DNA from: Kosakonia sp. SMBL-WEM22
GTDB taxonomy: Bacteria; Pseudomonadota; Gammaproteobacteria; Enterobacterales; Enterobacteriaceae
Length of the DNA stretch: 64,000 nucleotides
Assembly: GCF_014490785.1 (NCBI RefSeq)
Contig: NZ_CP051488.1
Location: 2,852,001-2,916,000 of the forward strand
Reading direction: 5' to 3'
The translations under genes and the position numbers were made by a program. Numbering within the stretch: the first letter of the stretch is position 1; each line of letters opens with the position of its first letter. Below, piece by piece: positions 31,509-40,600 of this stretch. A model generated the notes under the pieces. The model saw only the letters and a program-made list of their open reading frames with translations, searched no databases and was not told the origin of the DNA.

Positions 31509-31625
31509 ATGATTGATTTCGCACGCAAACCAGGACGGCAGCAGGCCGTAAAACTGAACTTCCTAGAGGTGCTCCTTCGCCGCTTATGCTACCTGCTGGC
31601 GCAAAAGGGGAATCCAGATGTGTAA
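31509..31625 (+). CDS. Small early phage protein
   Basis: 38 residues, GAGGGTGAGA before the ATG (MIDFARKPGRQQAVKLNFLE, ending LLAQKGNPDV). First gene of the pL operon, in the position where Rac-type phages have kil-like genes; it does not clearly match a known Kil. The stop overlaps the next gene by 8 bases. Confidence 0.6.
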   Translation: MIDFARKPGRQQAVKLNFLEVLLRRLCYLLAQKGNPDV

Positions 31626-31782
31626 CTCAACGAAATGCGCGTACTGCGGCAAGCCGGTTAAACCGGAGGAAATAGTCAAAAGTACCCTTCTCTATCGCAA
31701 TGGCGCACAACTGGCGCGCAAAGAAAAAGAATACTGCTCAGAACGTTGTGCTTCGTACGACCAAATGGCACACGAGGCATAA
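31618..31782 (+). CDS. Small zinc-binding protein (YdaE-like)
   Basis: 54 residues; AAGGGG before the ATG. KCAYCGKPVKPEEI and YCSERCASYDQMAHE place four cysteines as a zinc ribbon. Rac prophage carries a similar-sized zinc protein, YdaE, beside recE. Function unknown. Confidence 0.7.
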   Translation: MCNSTKCAYCGKPVKPEEIVKSTLLYRNGAQLARKEKEYCSERCASYDQMAHEA

Positions 31783-31922
31783 CGTAAAAGCCGCGCAAGG
31801 CGGCCCGTACGTCCGGTGCTCCCGACCAAAGTTACACCGGAAAACTACTTAAAAAACCAAAGTTCACCCAATGGGCGCTATCTCTGGCCCGGGGATCTTA
31901 CATCCAAAAATGAGGATCTGAC

Positions 31923-34900
31923 ATGGAATTTTTCTACGTGGTTAAGGCCACTCAGAAATCCGGTAAGCAAGATGCAGTGATTTGGTTCACTGCGAAAAGC
32001 GAAGCACGCGCCGCCCTGACGCTCGATGTTGAGCTGGAAGAGGCTGGTATCGAAACTGGCCGCGGTAAAGACTACGCCAAACCGATCCGCACCGATTTTC
32101 CGATTGTTAACGACCTGCCTGAAGAAGGCGTCGTCGACTTCACCTGGTGCGATCGCTATCAGCTTGCTGACGACCAGCGTACCTGGAACGTGATCCCCGG
32201 TGCCGCGCCACAGGATGAAACCGACCTTGCCCCGGCCAGCACCATCAACGATGCAGATCTCCCTGCCGCGCCGGTATCGGCTACGGATACCGTTGATGCG
32301 GGCAACACCTCCCAACTTGAATACCGCACCCCGTCTGTCCGCTTCGCCGTCCATCTGCTGGGCGACAAATATCATTCGGAGATCAGCCAAGAACAGCAGA
32401 TCGTCGCCAACGAATTGGCTATGGATGAGGCAAATGTTTATTTCCAGAACCTGCTGCAGGCCAAAAATCATGTTCCTGATATGAGCGAACTCAGCCTTCA
32501 CGCTGAGTGGAAACTGGTGCAGGCTGTCAAAGACGTTTTCCCGCAGCATAAAGAACACGAACCCGCGCTGCTGGCTGCATTCATGTCGAGCTGGGTGAAA
32601 GCAGATGTTGGCGAACGTGCCCAACTGGTCGAAGACTGGCTCAGCGGCAAACTGCCCGCCCCTGAACTCGCAGACGCCAGCGAACCTGGTGATGATGCGC
32701 CTGTTTCCAATGCAGAAGATCAGCAGGATGCTACGCCCGAAGAGGTTGCCCAGGCCCACGTACAGGCATTTCGCGACAGGGACATTACCGAACTGCACGC
32801 TGTTCCTACGCTGTCGTTCCGTCACCGCCTCCTCGCGCAGTTTATTACCGAGAAGGAATACGCTTACCACATCGACAATGAACAACTGAATACTGTGCGC
32901 CAGCTTGAAATGGACACCGATAACTCCTACGTGCAAAACCTGCTGCTGGCCGCCGAGAATGTCGAAGGGATGAAAAAGCTTCGTGACTTCGATTTATGGA
33001 GGCTTACCGATGCTGTTAAGCGCGTATTTCCTTCTGACAAAGCGACGCCTGATTTATCCCTGATGCTCCAGTTCATGAAGGCCTGGAAAACAACGGACTA
33101 TATCGATCGCGGTCTGCTCGCTAAGGAATGGATTAACGGTAACCAGGTTTCAACCATTCAGCGCACCGACACCGGCACTAACGCGGGCGGCGGCATCAAA
33201 ACAGACCGTAATGCAGACTATGAGCATACGTTGGACACACTGGATATTGAGATCGCGTGCGCAACTCTGCCGATGGATTTTGATATCTACAATATTCCCG
33301 GCTCCATTCACCGCCGGGCTAAAGATATTGTTGCTGCAAAAGAAAGTCCCTGGAAGGAGTGGTCCACAGCACTGCGTAAAACTGCAGGTATCCTGGATTA
33401 CTCGCGCGCTGCAATTTTTGCGCTCATCCGCGAAGCGTCCTCAGACATAACAACGTTCCCGGATCGCATGGCTGGTTATATCAGCGCGACTCTCAATGAA
33501 TACAAGCATGATACACCTGAGGCCAGAATCCTCGCCGCTGCGCGTCAGATTGATAGCGCGGCCGTGGATGTCGGAGTCATTCAGTGCACAGAGCAGTCAC
33601 ACCAGCTCGTCGCCACCCCTCAGCCAGAAGTATCCAACCTCGGCGGCGGCATGTTCTCCATCGATGGTCTGCTGGATGAAAAAGCAAACCCGGTCATCAA
33701 TACCCCCTCAAACGAAGTCGCAAAACAGGAAGTGGAGATCGTTGGCAGTGTGCAGATGGAAGAGACTGACCCGAGCAAAGTCGAAGCTGGTAATGCGTTA
33801 CCAGCAGTCGAAGTCGTTGATGACGCTGCTGCGCAAACAATTAGCGTAAGCCCGGCGGATATAGTCGCCGCTGCCACACCAGAACTGACGCGCAACGTTG
33901 CCCCCGATCTGGACCAGAATATTGATGCTCTTAACCAAGATGAGCCGGAATTACCTCCAACCGAACCAGAAATGACAGAAATAGAACCGGTAGCGGATAT
34001 TTCCGAGCCAGAGGCTGCTGCTAAGGAATGGCCAGCTTACTTCGAGCCAGGCCGTTATGAAGGTCTGCCGAACGACGTTTACCATGCCGCGAACGGCATC
34101 AGCAGCACCCAGGTGAAGGATGCCCGTGTCTCCCTGATGTATTTCGAAGCACGCCATGTCTCTAAGACCATCCAGAAGGAGCGGTCGAAGGTTCTCGACA
34201 TGGGCAATCTGGTGCATGCGCTTGCGCTGCAGCCGGAGACGCTGGCCGCCGAGTTCAGCATTGAGCCGGAGATCCCGGAAGGTGCACTCACCACCACGGC
34301 GACGATCCGCGAGTGCATTGACGAGTACAACGCCAGCCTGCCGCCGCAGCTGAGTGCTGACGATATCAAAGCGCTGCTGGAGGCCCATAACACCACCCTG
34401 CCCGCGCCGCTGCCGCTTGGCGCAGCAGTAGACGAAACCGCAGAAAGCTATATGGAACTGCCGGAAGAGTTCCAGCGCATCGAGTCTGATAAGAAGCAGA
34501 CCGCTGCAGCTATGAAAGCCTGCATAAAAGAGTACAACGCCACCCTGCCCGCTCAGGTGAAAACCAGCGGCAGCCGTGAAGCACTCCTCGAGCAGTTGGC
34601 AATTATCAATCCCGACTTGGTAGCGCAGGAAGCGCAGAAGCCACAGCCACTGAAAGTTTCGGGTACGAAGGCCGACCTGATTCAGTCCGTCAAGGCAGTA
34701 AAACCAGATGCTGTGTTTGCCGACGAGCTGCTGGATGCCTGGCGCGAGAATCCGGAAGGCAAGGTGTTGGTGACCCACCAGCAGCTGGCGACCGCACGGG
34801 CCATTCAGTCTGCATTACTGGCGCATCCGACCTCCGGCATGCTGCTGACGCACCCGAGCCGCGTCGTAGAGACCAGCTATTTCGGCATTGACGAAGAGAC

Positions 34901-35321
34901 TGGCCTCGAAATCCGCGTGCGCCCGGATCTCGAGATCGAGCTTGACGGCGTCCGCATCGGTGCCGATCTCAAAACTATCAGCATGTGGGATGTAAAAGCA
35001 GATGCGCTCAAAGCGCGGCTGCGTCGTGAGATTCGGATGCGTGATTACCACCTGAGCGCGGCCATGTACTGCGAAACCGCAGCGCTGGATCAGTTCTTCT
35101 GGATTTTCGTCAACAAAGACGAGAACTACCACTGGATAGCCATTATCGAGGCATCTGCAGAGCTGTTGGAACTGGGCATGCTGGAATACCGCAAAACCAT
35201 GCGCGCTATCGCTACCGGGTTCGACACAGGAGAGTGGCCAGCTCCGATCACTGACGATTACACCGATGAACTTGACGACTTCGATCTGCGCCGCCTTGAA
35301 GCGCTGCGTGCCCAGGCATAA
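31923..35321 (+). CDS. recE: RecE-like exodeoxyribonuclease VIII, enlarged
   Basis: 1132 residues, AGGATCTGAC before the ATG; longer than E. coli RecE (866). Degrades duplex ends 5' to 3' to leave 3' tails for RecT. The nuclease domain starts near residue 706 (YFEPGRYEGLPNDVYHAANG), with VLDMGNLVHALALQPE, RPDLEIELDGVRIGADLKT (PDDEXK-type core) and RDYHLSAAMYC. N-terminal residues 140-245 and 298-405 are two copies of one module. Two short related insertions (IRECIDEYNASLP near 795, MKACIKEYNATLP near 866) lie inside the nuclease region. The intervening segment is acidic linker. Confidence 0.9.
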   Translation: MEFFYVVKATQKSGKQDAVIWFTAKSEARAALTLDVELEEAGIETGRGKDYAKPIRTDFPIVNDLPEEGVVDFTWCDRYQLADDQRTWNVIPGAAPQDETDLAPASTINDADLPAAPVSATDTVDAGNTSQLEYRTPSVRFAVHLLGDKYHSEISQEQQIVANELAMDEANVYFQNLLQAKNHVPDMSELSLHAEWKLVQAVKDVFPQHKEHEPALLAAFMSSWVKADVGERAQLVEDWLSGKLPAPELADASEPGDDAPVSNAEDQQDATPEEVAQAHVQAFRDRDITELHAVPTLSFRHRLLAQFITEKEYAYHIDNEQLNTVRQLEMDTDNSYVQNLLLAAENVEGMKKLRDFDLWRLTDAVKRVFPSDKATPDLSLMLQFMKAWKTTDYIDRGLLAKEWINGNQVSTIQRTDTGTNAGGGIKTDRNADYEHTLDTLDIEIACATLPMDFDIYNIPGSIHRRAKDIVAAKESPWKEWSTALRKTAGILDYSRAAIFALIREASSDITTFPDRMAGYISATLNEYKHDTPEARILAAARQIDSAAVDVGVIQCTEQSHQLVATPQPEVSNLGGGMFSIDGLLDEKANPVINTPSNEVAKQEVEIVGSVQMEETDPSKVEAGNALPAVEVVDDAAAQTISVSPADIVAAATPELTRNVAPDLDQNIDALNQDEPELPPTEPEMTEIEPVADISEPEAAAKEWPAYFEPGRYEGLPNDVYHAANGISSTQVKDARVSLMYFEARHVSKTIQKERSKVLDMGNLVHALALQPETLAAEFSIEPEIPEGALTTTATIRECIDEYNASLPPQLSADDIKALLEAHNTTLPAPLPLGAAVDETAESYMELPEEFQRIESDKKQTAAAMKACIKEYNATLPAQVKTSGSREALLEQLAIINPDLVAQEAQKPQPLKVSGTKADLIQSVKAVKPDAVFADELLDAWRENPEGKVLVTHQQLATARAIQSALLAHPTSGMLLTHPSRVVETSYFGIDEETGLEIRVRPDLEIELDGVRIGADLKTISMWDVKADALKARLRREIRMRDYHLSAAMYCETAALDQFFWIFVNKDENYHWIAIIEASAELLELGMLEYRKTMRAIATGFDTGEWPAPITDDYTDELDDFDLRRLEALRAQA

Positions 35322-35332
35322 GGGGAATGACC

Positions 35333-36448
35333 ATGGAAAATACGAACATCATCACATCAGAACAGCAGGCACCGAATACCATTTCAGCCAATAACGCCAT
35401 TTTCAACGTGCAGGCATTGACCCAGCTCCAGGCTGTAGCTGGCCTGATGTCTCAGGCCGCCGTTACCGTTCCTGAGCACCTTAGAGGTAATCCGGCTGAT
35501 TGCATGGCCATCATCATGCAGGCAATGCAATGGGGAATGAACCCGTACGCGGTAGCGCAGAAAACGCACCTGGTAAACGGTGTGCTTGGCTACGAAGCCC
35601 AGCTGGTTAACGCGGTGATCTCCAGTTCAAACGCCATTGTGGGGCGCTTTCACTATGAGTACGAAGGTGACTGGTCGAAATGTGCCAGCAGCCGTGAAGA
35701 GATCGTGAAGAAGCCTGCAAAAGGCGGCGGGACGTACGATAAAAAAGAAATGGTACGCGGCTGGACCAGTGCTGATGAGCAAGGCCTGTCGGTTCGTGTG
35801 GGAGCCGTCATTCGCGGCGAAAGTGATATTACCTGGGGCGAACCGGTGTTCCTGTCCAGCGTTATTACGCGTAACTCTCCCCTTTGGATTTCGAACCCTA
35901 AACAACAGATTGCTTATCTGGCCCTCAAATACTGGGCGCGCCTTTACTGTCCTGCTGTCGTCCTGGGGGTTTATACCCCGGATGAAGTTGAGCAGCGTAC
36001 CGAGAAAGAGATCAACTTAGCCCCCGCCCAGCGCGTCAGCCTGGCTGATATCAAAGGTGACAGCGTAACAACAACTCACAGCGCGCAGGAATCTGCTTCC
36101 AACATCGATGTCCTGGCCGATGAATTTCGGGATCGCATTGAAGCGGCTCAGGACGTCGACAACGCCAAAGCAGTGCGGGTGGATATCGAAGCGGCCAAAA
36201 CTACTCTCGGTTCGGCGCTGTTCACTGAACTGAAAAACAAAGCCGTACGGCGCTACTACCTGGTAGACGCCCGCAACAAGGTAGAAGCGGCGATCAACTC
36301 CCTGCCCCAGCCTGACGAACCGGATGCTGCAGAGCAGTTCACCAAAGCAGAGCAGGCACTGGCTGCTGCGAAGCGCCATCTGGGCGACGAGCTGTATGAG
36401 CAGTTTGTCGTTACCCTGCTCGATATGAAGCCCGAATACGTGGCATGA
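35333..36448 (+). CDS. recT: RecT single-strand annealing recombinase
   Basis: 371 residues from ATG 35333, seven bases after AAGGGGA; an ATG two codons earlier is too close. Family segments: NPADCMAIIMQAMQWGMNPY, AQKTHLVNGVLGYEAQLVNA, ISNPKQQIAYLALKYWARLY. It binds ssDNA and pairs complementary strands, working with the RecE-like nuclease encoded immediately upstream. The C-terminal 120 residues form an extra charged helical region. Confidence 0.95.
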   Translation: MENTNIITSEQQAPNTISANNAIFNVQALTQLQAVAGLMSQAAVTVPEHLRGNPADCMAIIMQAMQWGMNPYAVAQKTHLVNGVLGYEAQLVNAVISSSNAIVGRFHYEYEGDWSKCASSREEIVKKPAKGGGTYDKKEMVRGWTSADEQGLSVRVGAVIRGESDITWGEPVFLSSVITRNSPLWISNPKQQIAYLALKYWARLYCPAVVLGVYTPDEVEQRTEKEINLAPAQRVSLADIKGDSVTTTHSAQESASNIDVLADEFRDRIEAAQDVDNAKAVRVDIEAAKTTLGSALFTELKNKAVRRYYLVDARNKVEAAINSLPQPDEPDAAEQFTKAEQALAAAKRHLGDELYEQFVVTLLDMKPEYVA

Positions 36449-36482
36449 GGGAGGCAGGAGGGACAACCCTCCCGGTAATGAT

Positions 36483-36659
36483 ATGAGCGAGAAACAAGCC
36501 CGCTGGAGTGTGGAAGAGCTGAACATGTTGCTGACGCATAACAACCAGCAAGTGGCAGAGCTGACCGGCCGCCCGCTGACCGAGATAGAAGATGGCCGCC
36601 TGCTGGCGAATATCGAGCGAAACTGCTGGGACGTGTTTGACCCGGAGCGTGCCGAATGA
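36483..36659 (+). CDS. Small helical phage protein
   Basis: 58 residues (MSEKQARWSVEELNMLLTHN, then LTGRPLTEIEDGRLLANIER). The stop overlaps the next start (ATGAG), so the two are coupled. Weak ribosome binding site. Pattern resembles a Myb/SANT-like helical DNA-binding fold (RWSVEEL) but this is uncertain. Confidence 0.6.
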   Translation: MSEKQARWSVEELNMLLTHNNQQVAELTGRPLTEIEDGRLLANIERNCWDVFDPERAE

Positions 36660-36898
36660 GACTTATTAACCGAAGCAGGAAAGATTCCCCGATGGCCCGC
36701 AGGGCGTGCGATGCAGCGTTGGCCAGGCATGTTGAAAGGTTCGGTGATTATGCCAGCCGGGCCATGACCAGCGTATACACAGTGCTGGTGGACGGAATGA
36801 AGGTAACGGTAGAGGTGGAAAACCGCAGCACCAGCTACGTGGCCACAGCGATCATGGGCGCTCGGCGTCTGCGTGCCCTCGCCGGCCGGATGTCTTGA
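36656..36898 (+). CDS. DUF4060 family protein
   Basis: 80 residues; RRACDAALARHVERFGDYAS and VYTVLVDGMKVTVEVENRST match DUF4060, a small family found beside xis and int in lambdoid prophages. Function unknown. Coupled to the ORF before it. Confidence 0.8.
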   Translation: MRLINRSRKDSPMARRACDAALARHVERFGDYASRAMTSVYTVLVDGMKVTVEVENRSTSYVATAIMGARRLRALAGRMS

Positions 36899-36963
36899 TA
36901 TCGAATTATCATCAAACAGCGCCTTCCGTCCCTATAATCGGGTGGTGGGCGCAGGAGAACAGA

Positions 36964-37233
36964 ATGGCAAAGCTTCTTAATTTGCAGGAATGGGCCGCTG
37001 AAGTGTATTCATCACCGCCATCGCTTTCTACTCTTCGCAGATGGGTACGTGAAGGCAAGATCTATCCTGCCCCCGAGCTACACGGTAAAGAGTATAAGCT
37101 CCGCCCGGATGCTATCTATGTTGATCCGAGCAAGAAGAATTTGCGCCTAAAACCGCAGCATCTAAAAATTCCGTCCAAAGGGACTTTACTGGAGAGATTA
37201 CAGAATGCAGAGGCCAGCCCGTTACGACGCTAA
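36964..37233 (+). CDS. xis: Excisionase
   Basis: 89 residues from ATG 36964 with AGGAGAACAGA upstream. LLNLQEWAAEVYSSPPSLST, LRRWVREGKIYPAPELHGKE is the winged-helix excisionase pattern. It bends attachment-site DNA and directs Int to excision. It overlaps int by 29 bases, as in lambda. Confidence 0.9.
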   Translation: MAKLLNLQEWAAEVYSSPPSLSTLRRWVREGKIYPAPELHGKEYKLRPDAIYVDPSKKNLRLKPQHLKIPSKGTLLERLQNAEASPLRR

Positions 37234-38287
37234 CCTGCCCCGTAACCTGACCTTTCGCAAGAGAGATAAGCTTTATTCCTGGCGCAACCCAATAACCGGC
37301 CAGGTAATCTATTTGGGCCGCATTGATCGCAGGGAAGCGATAGCCCAGGCCATTGAAGCCAATAGTTATCTTGATCAGAACTATATCCCCTCCAGTCTAC
37401 TTCAGCGCATTAAAGAAACGCCCACCCTGACTATGGCTAAATGGCTGGAGAGGTATGACGTTATTCTCGAGCGAAGGGAATTAAAACCAAACACAATGAA
37501 AGTTCGCAGGAACCAGATGGAGACGATCAGAAAAGAGTTCGGCACTATCGCCCTTAGCGCAGTTACAACAAAAGACATTGCGGAATTTTTGGAAACATAC
37601 ATTGCCTGCGATAAAAAAAGCATGGCTGCAGGTCTGAGATCTGTACTACTCGATGTATTCAGAGAGGCGCTCGTGGAGGGGCATATAGAAAGGAACCCGG
37701 CAGAACCTACTCGCACCCCGGCACCAAAAGTTAAGCGTGAACGTCTACTGCTCGACGCGTATTTTTCGATACGAGAAACAGCAGCTGCTAATTCAGTATG
37801 GGCGGCAAATGCATTTGATCTTGCGCTGGTCACGGCTCAGCGACGCGAGGATATAGCTATGATGAAATTCACTGATATCCGTGAAGACAGATTGTTTGTT
37901 ATACAGGAGAAAACAGGGAATAAATTAGCCATCCCTTTAGACCTGAAACTGGAAGCGGCCGATCTTCATTTAAAAGAAGTGATAGAACGTTGCAGAGTGA
38001 ACAATCCATGTGAGTTCCTGCTTTACTCCCCGGTGCGTCGGGGTGGAAGAAAGCCCGGGCCACTGACGCCGGATGGGTTAACCCAGGCATTCTCAGATAC
38101 CCGTGATGTCACTGTGCTTAAATTTGGCCCTTACCCGCCGTCATTTCACGAAATTAGAAGTCTGGCCAGTAGGCTTTATGAGAAGGAAAAAGGCGAGGAA
38201 TTTGCGCAGCGGCTTTTGGGCCATAAAAATTTATCAATGACCAAAAAATACTTGGACTCCCGTGGGGCTGAGTATGTTAGGGTTTAG
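37205..38287 (+). CDS. int: Tyrosine integrase
   Basis: 360 residues, lambda Int family. N-terminal arm-binding domain (LTFRKRDKLYSWRNPITGQV), core-binding domain (about 72-165), catalytic domain with Arg213 (TAQRREDI), Lys236, His315 and Arg318 (SFHEIRSL), His340 (LLGHK) and nucleophile Tyr349 (MTKKYL). Catalyses integration and excision. It reads toward the sdsR end of the prophage. Confidence 0.96.
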   Translation: MQRPARYDANLPRNLTFRKRDKLYSWRNPITGQVIYLGRIDRREAIAQAIEANSYLDQNYIPSSLLQRIKETPTLTMAKWLERYDVILERRELKPNTMKVRRNQMETIRKEFGTIALSAVTTKDIAEFLETYIACDKKSMAAGLRSVLLDVFREALVEGHIERNPAEPTRTPAPKVKRERLLLDAYFSIRETAAANSVWAANAFDLALVTAQRREDIAMMKFTDIREDRLFVIQEKTGNKLAIPLDLKLEAADLHLKEVIERCRVNNPCEFLLYSPVRRGGRKPGPLTPDGLTQAFSDTRDVTVLKFGPYPPSFHEIRSLASRLYEKEKGEEFAQRLLGHKNLSMTKKYLDSRGAEYVRV

Positions 38288-38390
38288 ACTGAATATAGGG
38301 AATTGGTGGAATTTTGGTGGATTTTAGTGTGAACACCAAAAAAACCCTTATTATTCAGGAATATAAAAAAAGACCGAATACGATTCCTGT
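38288..38390. other. Predicted attR region
   Basis: Prophage/host junction between int and sdsR. A near-duplicate GGTGGAATTTT/GGTGGATTTT at about 38304-38325 could be arm-type Int sites. The core probably lies in the 3' end of sdsR (38365-38390), known as a phage insertion hot spot in Salmonella. The exact core needs attL, which is outside the window. Confidence 0.65.
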
Positions 38391-38467
38391 ATTCGGTCCA
38401 GGGAAATGGCTCTTGGGAGAGAGCCGTGCGCTAAAAGTTGGCATTAATGCAGGCTAAGTCGCCTTGC
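38365..38467 (-). ncRNA. sdsR: SdsR (RyeB) small RNA
   Basis: The minus strand matches E. coli SdsR nearly base for base: 5' GCAAGGCGACTTAGCC, an internal GGCTCTCTCCCAAGAGCC hairpin, and terminator GACCGAATAC...GTATTCGGTC followed by seven T. SdsR is a sigma-S-dependent Hfq-binding RNA that represses several mRNAs. Upstream CTATTCTTAAG resembles a sigma-S -10 element. The opposite-strand RNA SraC/RyeA would overlap it, and its left part is replaced by prophage DNA. Confidence 0.92.
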
Positions 38468-38551
38468 ATCTTAAGAATAGATGACGACACCAGCTTTTCC
38501 AGTCCGCGACAAATGTGGTCAGAAAAATCCGGTAATTGTCACGTTTATCAT

Positions 38552-38591
38552 AAAAAAACGCAGGCGGTGTTAACCGGACCTGCGTTTTTTT
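38552..38591. terminator. Bidirectional terminator
   Basis: ACGCAGG...CCTGCGT stem flanked by seven A and seven T; ends yebY leftward and any SraC-direction transcript rightward. Confidence 0.85.
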
Positions 38592-38613
38592 ATGCTGAAT
38601 CAGGCGATTTTCA

Positions 38614-38967
38614 TCAACCTGTGCAGAGGGACTTCGCGCGCTCAATAAAGGGGGCGAGGCTCATTTTCTGGCCCGGATGGTCTGGGTCGTCAACCTGAAT
38701 AATGCTAATAGGCTGACCGGTGCTTTTCCCGCTGTCGACCTGCTTCTGCGCGATATCGTTGAGCGGATACTGCACCAGCGTGCTCGGGTTGATGGCGAAC
38801 AGCGCATTGCCCGGCCTGCAGGTCAGCATTATCTCTTCGCGATTGAAGGCCCATTTATCTTTACCAACCTCAAAACGGCTGACGGTAATAACCTGCGGCG
38901 CTGCCAGCGCGGCGGCTGAGCTGGTCAGCATCAATATTGCAATCACACTCTTTTTCATTCTTTTCAC
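38614..38967 (-). CDS. yebY: YebY, exported DUF2511 protein
   Basis: 117 residues with a signal peptide (MKRMKKSVIAILMLTSSAAALA). Mature part holds two cysteines (IMLTCRPG, AKSLCTG) that could pair. Last gene of the yobA-yebZ-yebY unit, linked to copper handling in E. coli by its CopC/CopD-like partners. The start could also be the ATG at the fourth codon. Confidence 0.93.
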   Translation of the reverse strand: MKRMKKSVIAILMLTSSAAALAAPQVITVSRFEVGKDKWAFNREEIMLTCRPGNALFAINPSTLVQYPLNDIAQKQVDSGKSTGQPISIIQVDDPDHPGQKMSLAPFIERAKSLCTG

Positions 38968-38976
38968 CAGATTTAT

Positions 38977-39846
38977 TCAAAAAGGCTCCCAGGTGGCAAA
39001 CAGGCTTACCGCCGCCAGCACCAGCGCACCGATTATCAATTCTGCCCGGGTTAACGTGATAAAGCGCTGCCGCGCTCCGTTATCGCTCAGGCTCAAGCGT
39101 GGCACCAGAACATACCGGTTCACAAGCGCGATTGCCACCATCAGCGTCACAAGCGCACATTTGAGCAACAGCATGCGCCCCCACGCACTCTGCCACGGCC
39201 ACGCTATACCCTGAATCAACACTGCATTAATGATGCCGGTAACGATAACGCCCGCCACAGCCAGGTGACCATAGCGGGAGAAGCGCATCATCGCGCCAAT
39301 AGCCGCAGGATGACCCCGGTCACGGGTTAGCTGCATGCAAAACAGCACCGGTAGCAGGCCGCCCAGCCACATCGCCCCGCACAGCAGATGCAAAGCATGG
39401 TTGATGTGCTGCAGCACACCGGGAAGCCCTTCGCGCATTGCCGCGTGCCCCAGGCCCGCAGCAAGTAGAAACTGCAGCGTCGTTAACAGCAGTAGATTTC
39501 TTTGCTGTGCCGGCTGCAAAAGCCCGGCAATAAGGGTTAGCAGTGCGAGAATAATTTGCCAGGCCAGCAGTGAACCCGCTTGCGTGCCGGCAACCGCTCG
39601 CCATATCGCGGGCTGCCACACCTCCGGCCAGCCACCCGCCATCATCCCGCCCTGCACCGCATAGAGAAGCAGAGCGCTCAACGCCGTCAGAATCAGGCAG
39701 ACGCTCTGTAACGGCAGGAAGTGTTGGGTGAGTCTCCGGCGCAGGTCGCGTGGAGCCAGCCAGGCGCTGAACAACGCACTGCCAAATAGCAGCATCAGGG
39801 CAGCAAAATGGAGAAAGCGCAGCCCGACAAAAAGCGATGAGAGCAT
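38977..39846 (-). CDS. yebZ: CopD-like inner-membrane protein YebZ
   Basis: 289 residues with about eight hydrophobic segments, for example FLHFAALMLLFGSALFSAWL at the N-terminus and INHALHLLCGAMWLGGLLPV with conserved histidines of the CopD family. Proposed to take copper across the inner membrane together with periplasmic YobA. One base separates its start from the yobA stop. Confidence 0.94.
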   Translation of the reverse strand: MLSSLFVGLRFLHFAALMLLFGSALFSAWLAPRDLRRRLTQHFLPLQSVCLILTALSALLLYAVQGGMMAGGWPEVWQPAIWRAVAGTQAGSLLAWQIILALLTLIAGLLQPAQQRNLLLLTTLQFLLAAGLGHAAMREGLPGVLQHINHALHLLCGAMWLGGLLPVLFCMQLTRDRGHPAAIGAMMRFSRYGHLAVAGVIVTGIINAVLIQGIAWPWQSAWGRMLLLKCALVTLMVAIALVNRYVLVPRLSLSDNGARQRFITLTRAELIIGALVLAAVSLFATWEPF

Positions 39847-39847
39847 G

Positions 39848-40222
39848 TTACTTCACAGAAAAGCTGTATTGCCCGTGGGTTTTGTGGCCATCGACAGAGA
39901 CCACATGCCAGCTAACGGTGTATTTACCCGCGGTCAGCGGTTGTTCGAGCGGCACGATCATCTGGGTCTTATCCTTTTCATTGCGCTTTACCGCCCCGGT
40001 TTTGATCGCCTTTTGCTGCGCGTCGGTCACCTTAATGCCGCTGAAGGCAGGCTCAATCCCTTCTGAAAAGTTGAGCGTTAATGCCTGCGGCGCTGCCGTG
40101 ACATCAGCGTCCGCAGCGGGATACTGCCCTTTGAGGTGGGCATGCGCCAGAACGGCGGGCGCGGCAAAAAGTGTGGTGATGAGGGCAAAAGCGCGTAAGC
40201 GCTGCGTCGGGGAGATAAGCAT
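39848..40222 (-). CDS. yobA: CopC-like periplasmic copper protein YobA
   Basis: 124 residues from ATG 40222, nine bases after AAGGA. Signal peptide ending AVLAHAHLKG leaves His1 and His3 free, the CopC copper(II) brace; VSVDGHKTHGQYSFSV gives further ligand histidines. Single-domain beta barrel. First gene of a three-gene operon with yebZ and yebY. Confidence 0.95.
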   Translation of the reverse strand: MLISPTQRLRAFALITTLFAAPAVLAHAHLKGQYPAADADVTAAPQALTLNFSEGIEPAFSGIKVTDAQQKAIKTGAVKRNEKDKTQMIVPLEQPLTAGKYTVSWHVVSVDGHKTHGQYSFSVK

Positions 40223-40361
40223 AGAATCATTCCTTTTTGTTATGCATACGATATAGAGGATAAACCTGTACAATAGTTGAGTCGAGACTCATCGCCGCCA
40301 CGCTTGTCTTTCTGCGACAGCCTTAGTAACTTTTGCCGCCTGAACTGAGGAGAACTTCATA

Positions 40362-40589
40362 ATGACCAATCTTGCGCAGCTCGAACAAGAAGAGATGGAT
40401 AAGGTGAATGTCGATCTGGCCGCCGCCGGCGTTGCCTTTAAAGAGCGTTACAATATGCCGGTTATTGCCGAAGCGGTGGAGCGTGAGCAACCCGAACATC
40501 TGCGCGGCTGGTTTCGCGAGCGTCTGATTGCCCACCGCCTGGCCTCCGTCTCGCTCTCTCGCCTCCCCTATGAGCCGAAAGTGAAATAA
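40362..40589 (+). CDS. holE: DNA polymerase III theta subunit
   Basis: 75 residues; LEQEEMDKVNVDLAAAGVAF and FRERLIAHRLASVSLSRLPY match HolE. It binds the epsilon proofreading subunit and stabilises it. The yobB gene that follows in E. coli is absent; exoX comes directly. Confidence 0.96.
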   Translation: MTNLAQLEQEEMDKVNVDLAAAGVAFKERYNMPVIAEAVEREQPEHLRGWFRERLIAHRLASVSLSRLPYEPKVK

Positions 40590-40600
40590 TGGAGCCGACT

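Noticed and set aside
31878..32936. 352-residue minus-strand ORF
   Set aside because: Antisense of the RecE-like gene; likewise 33951-34778.
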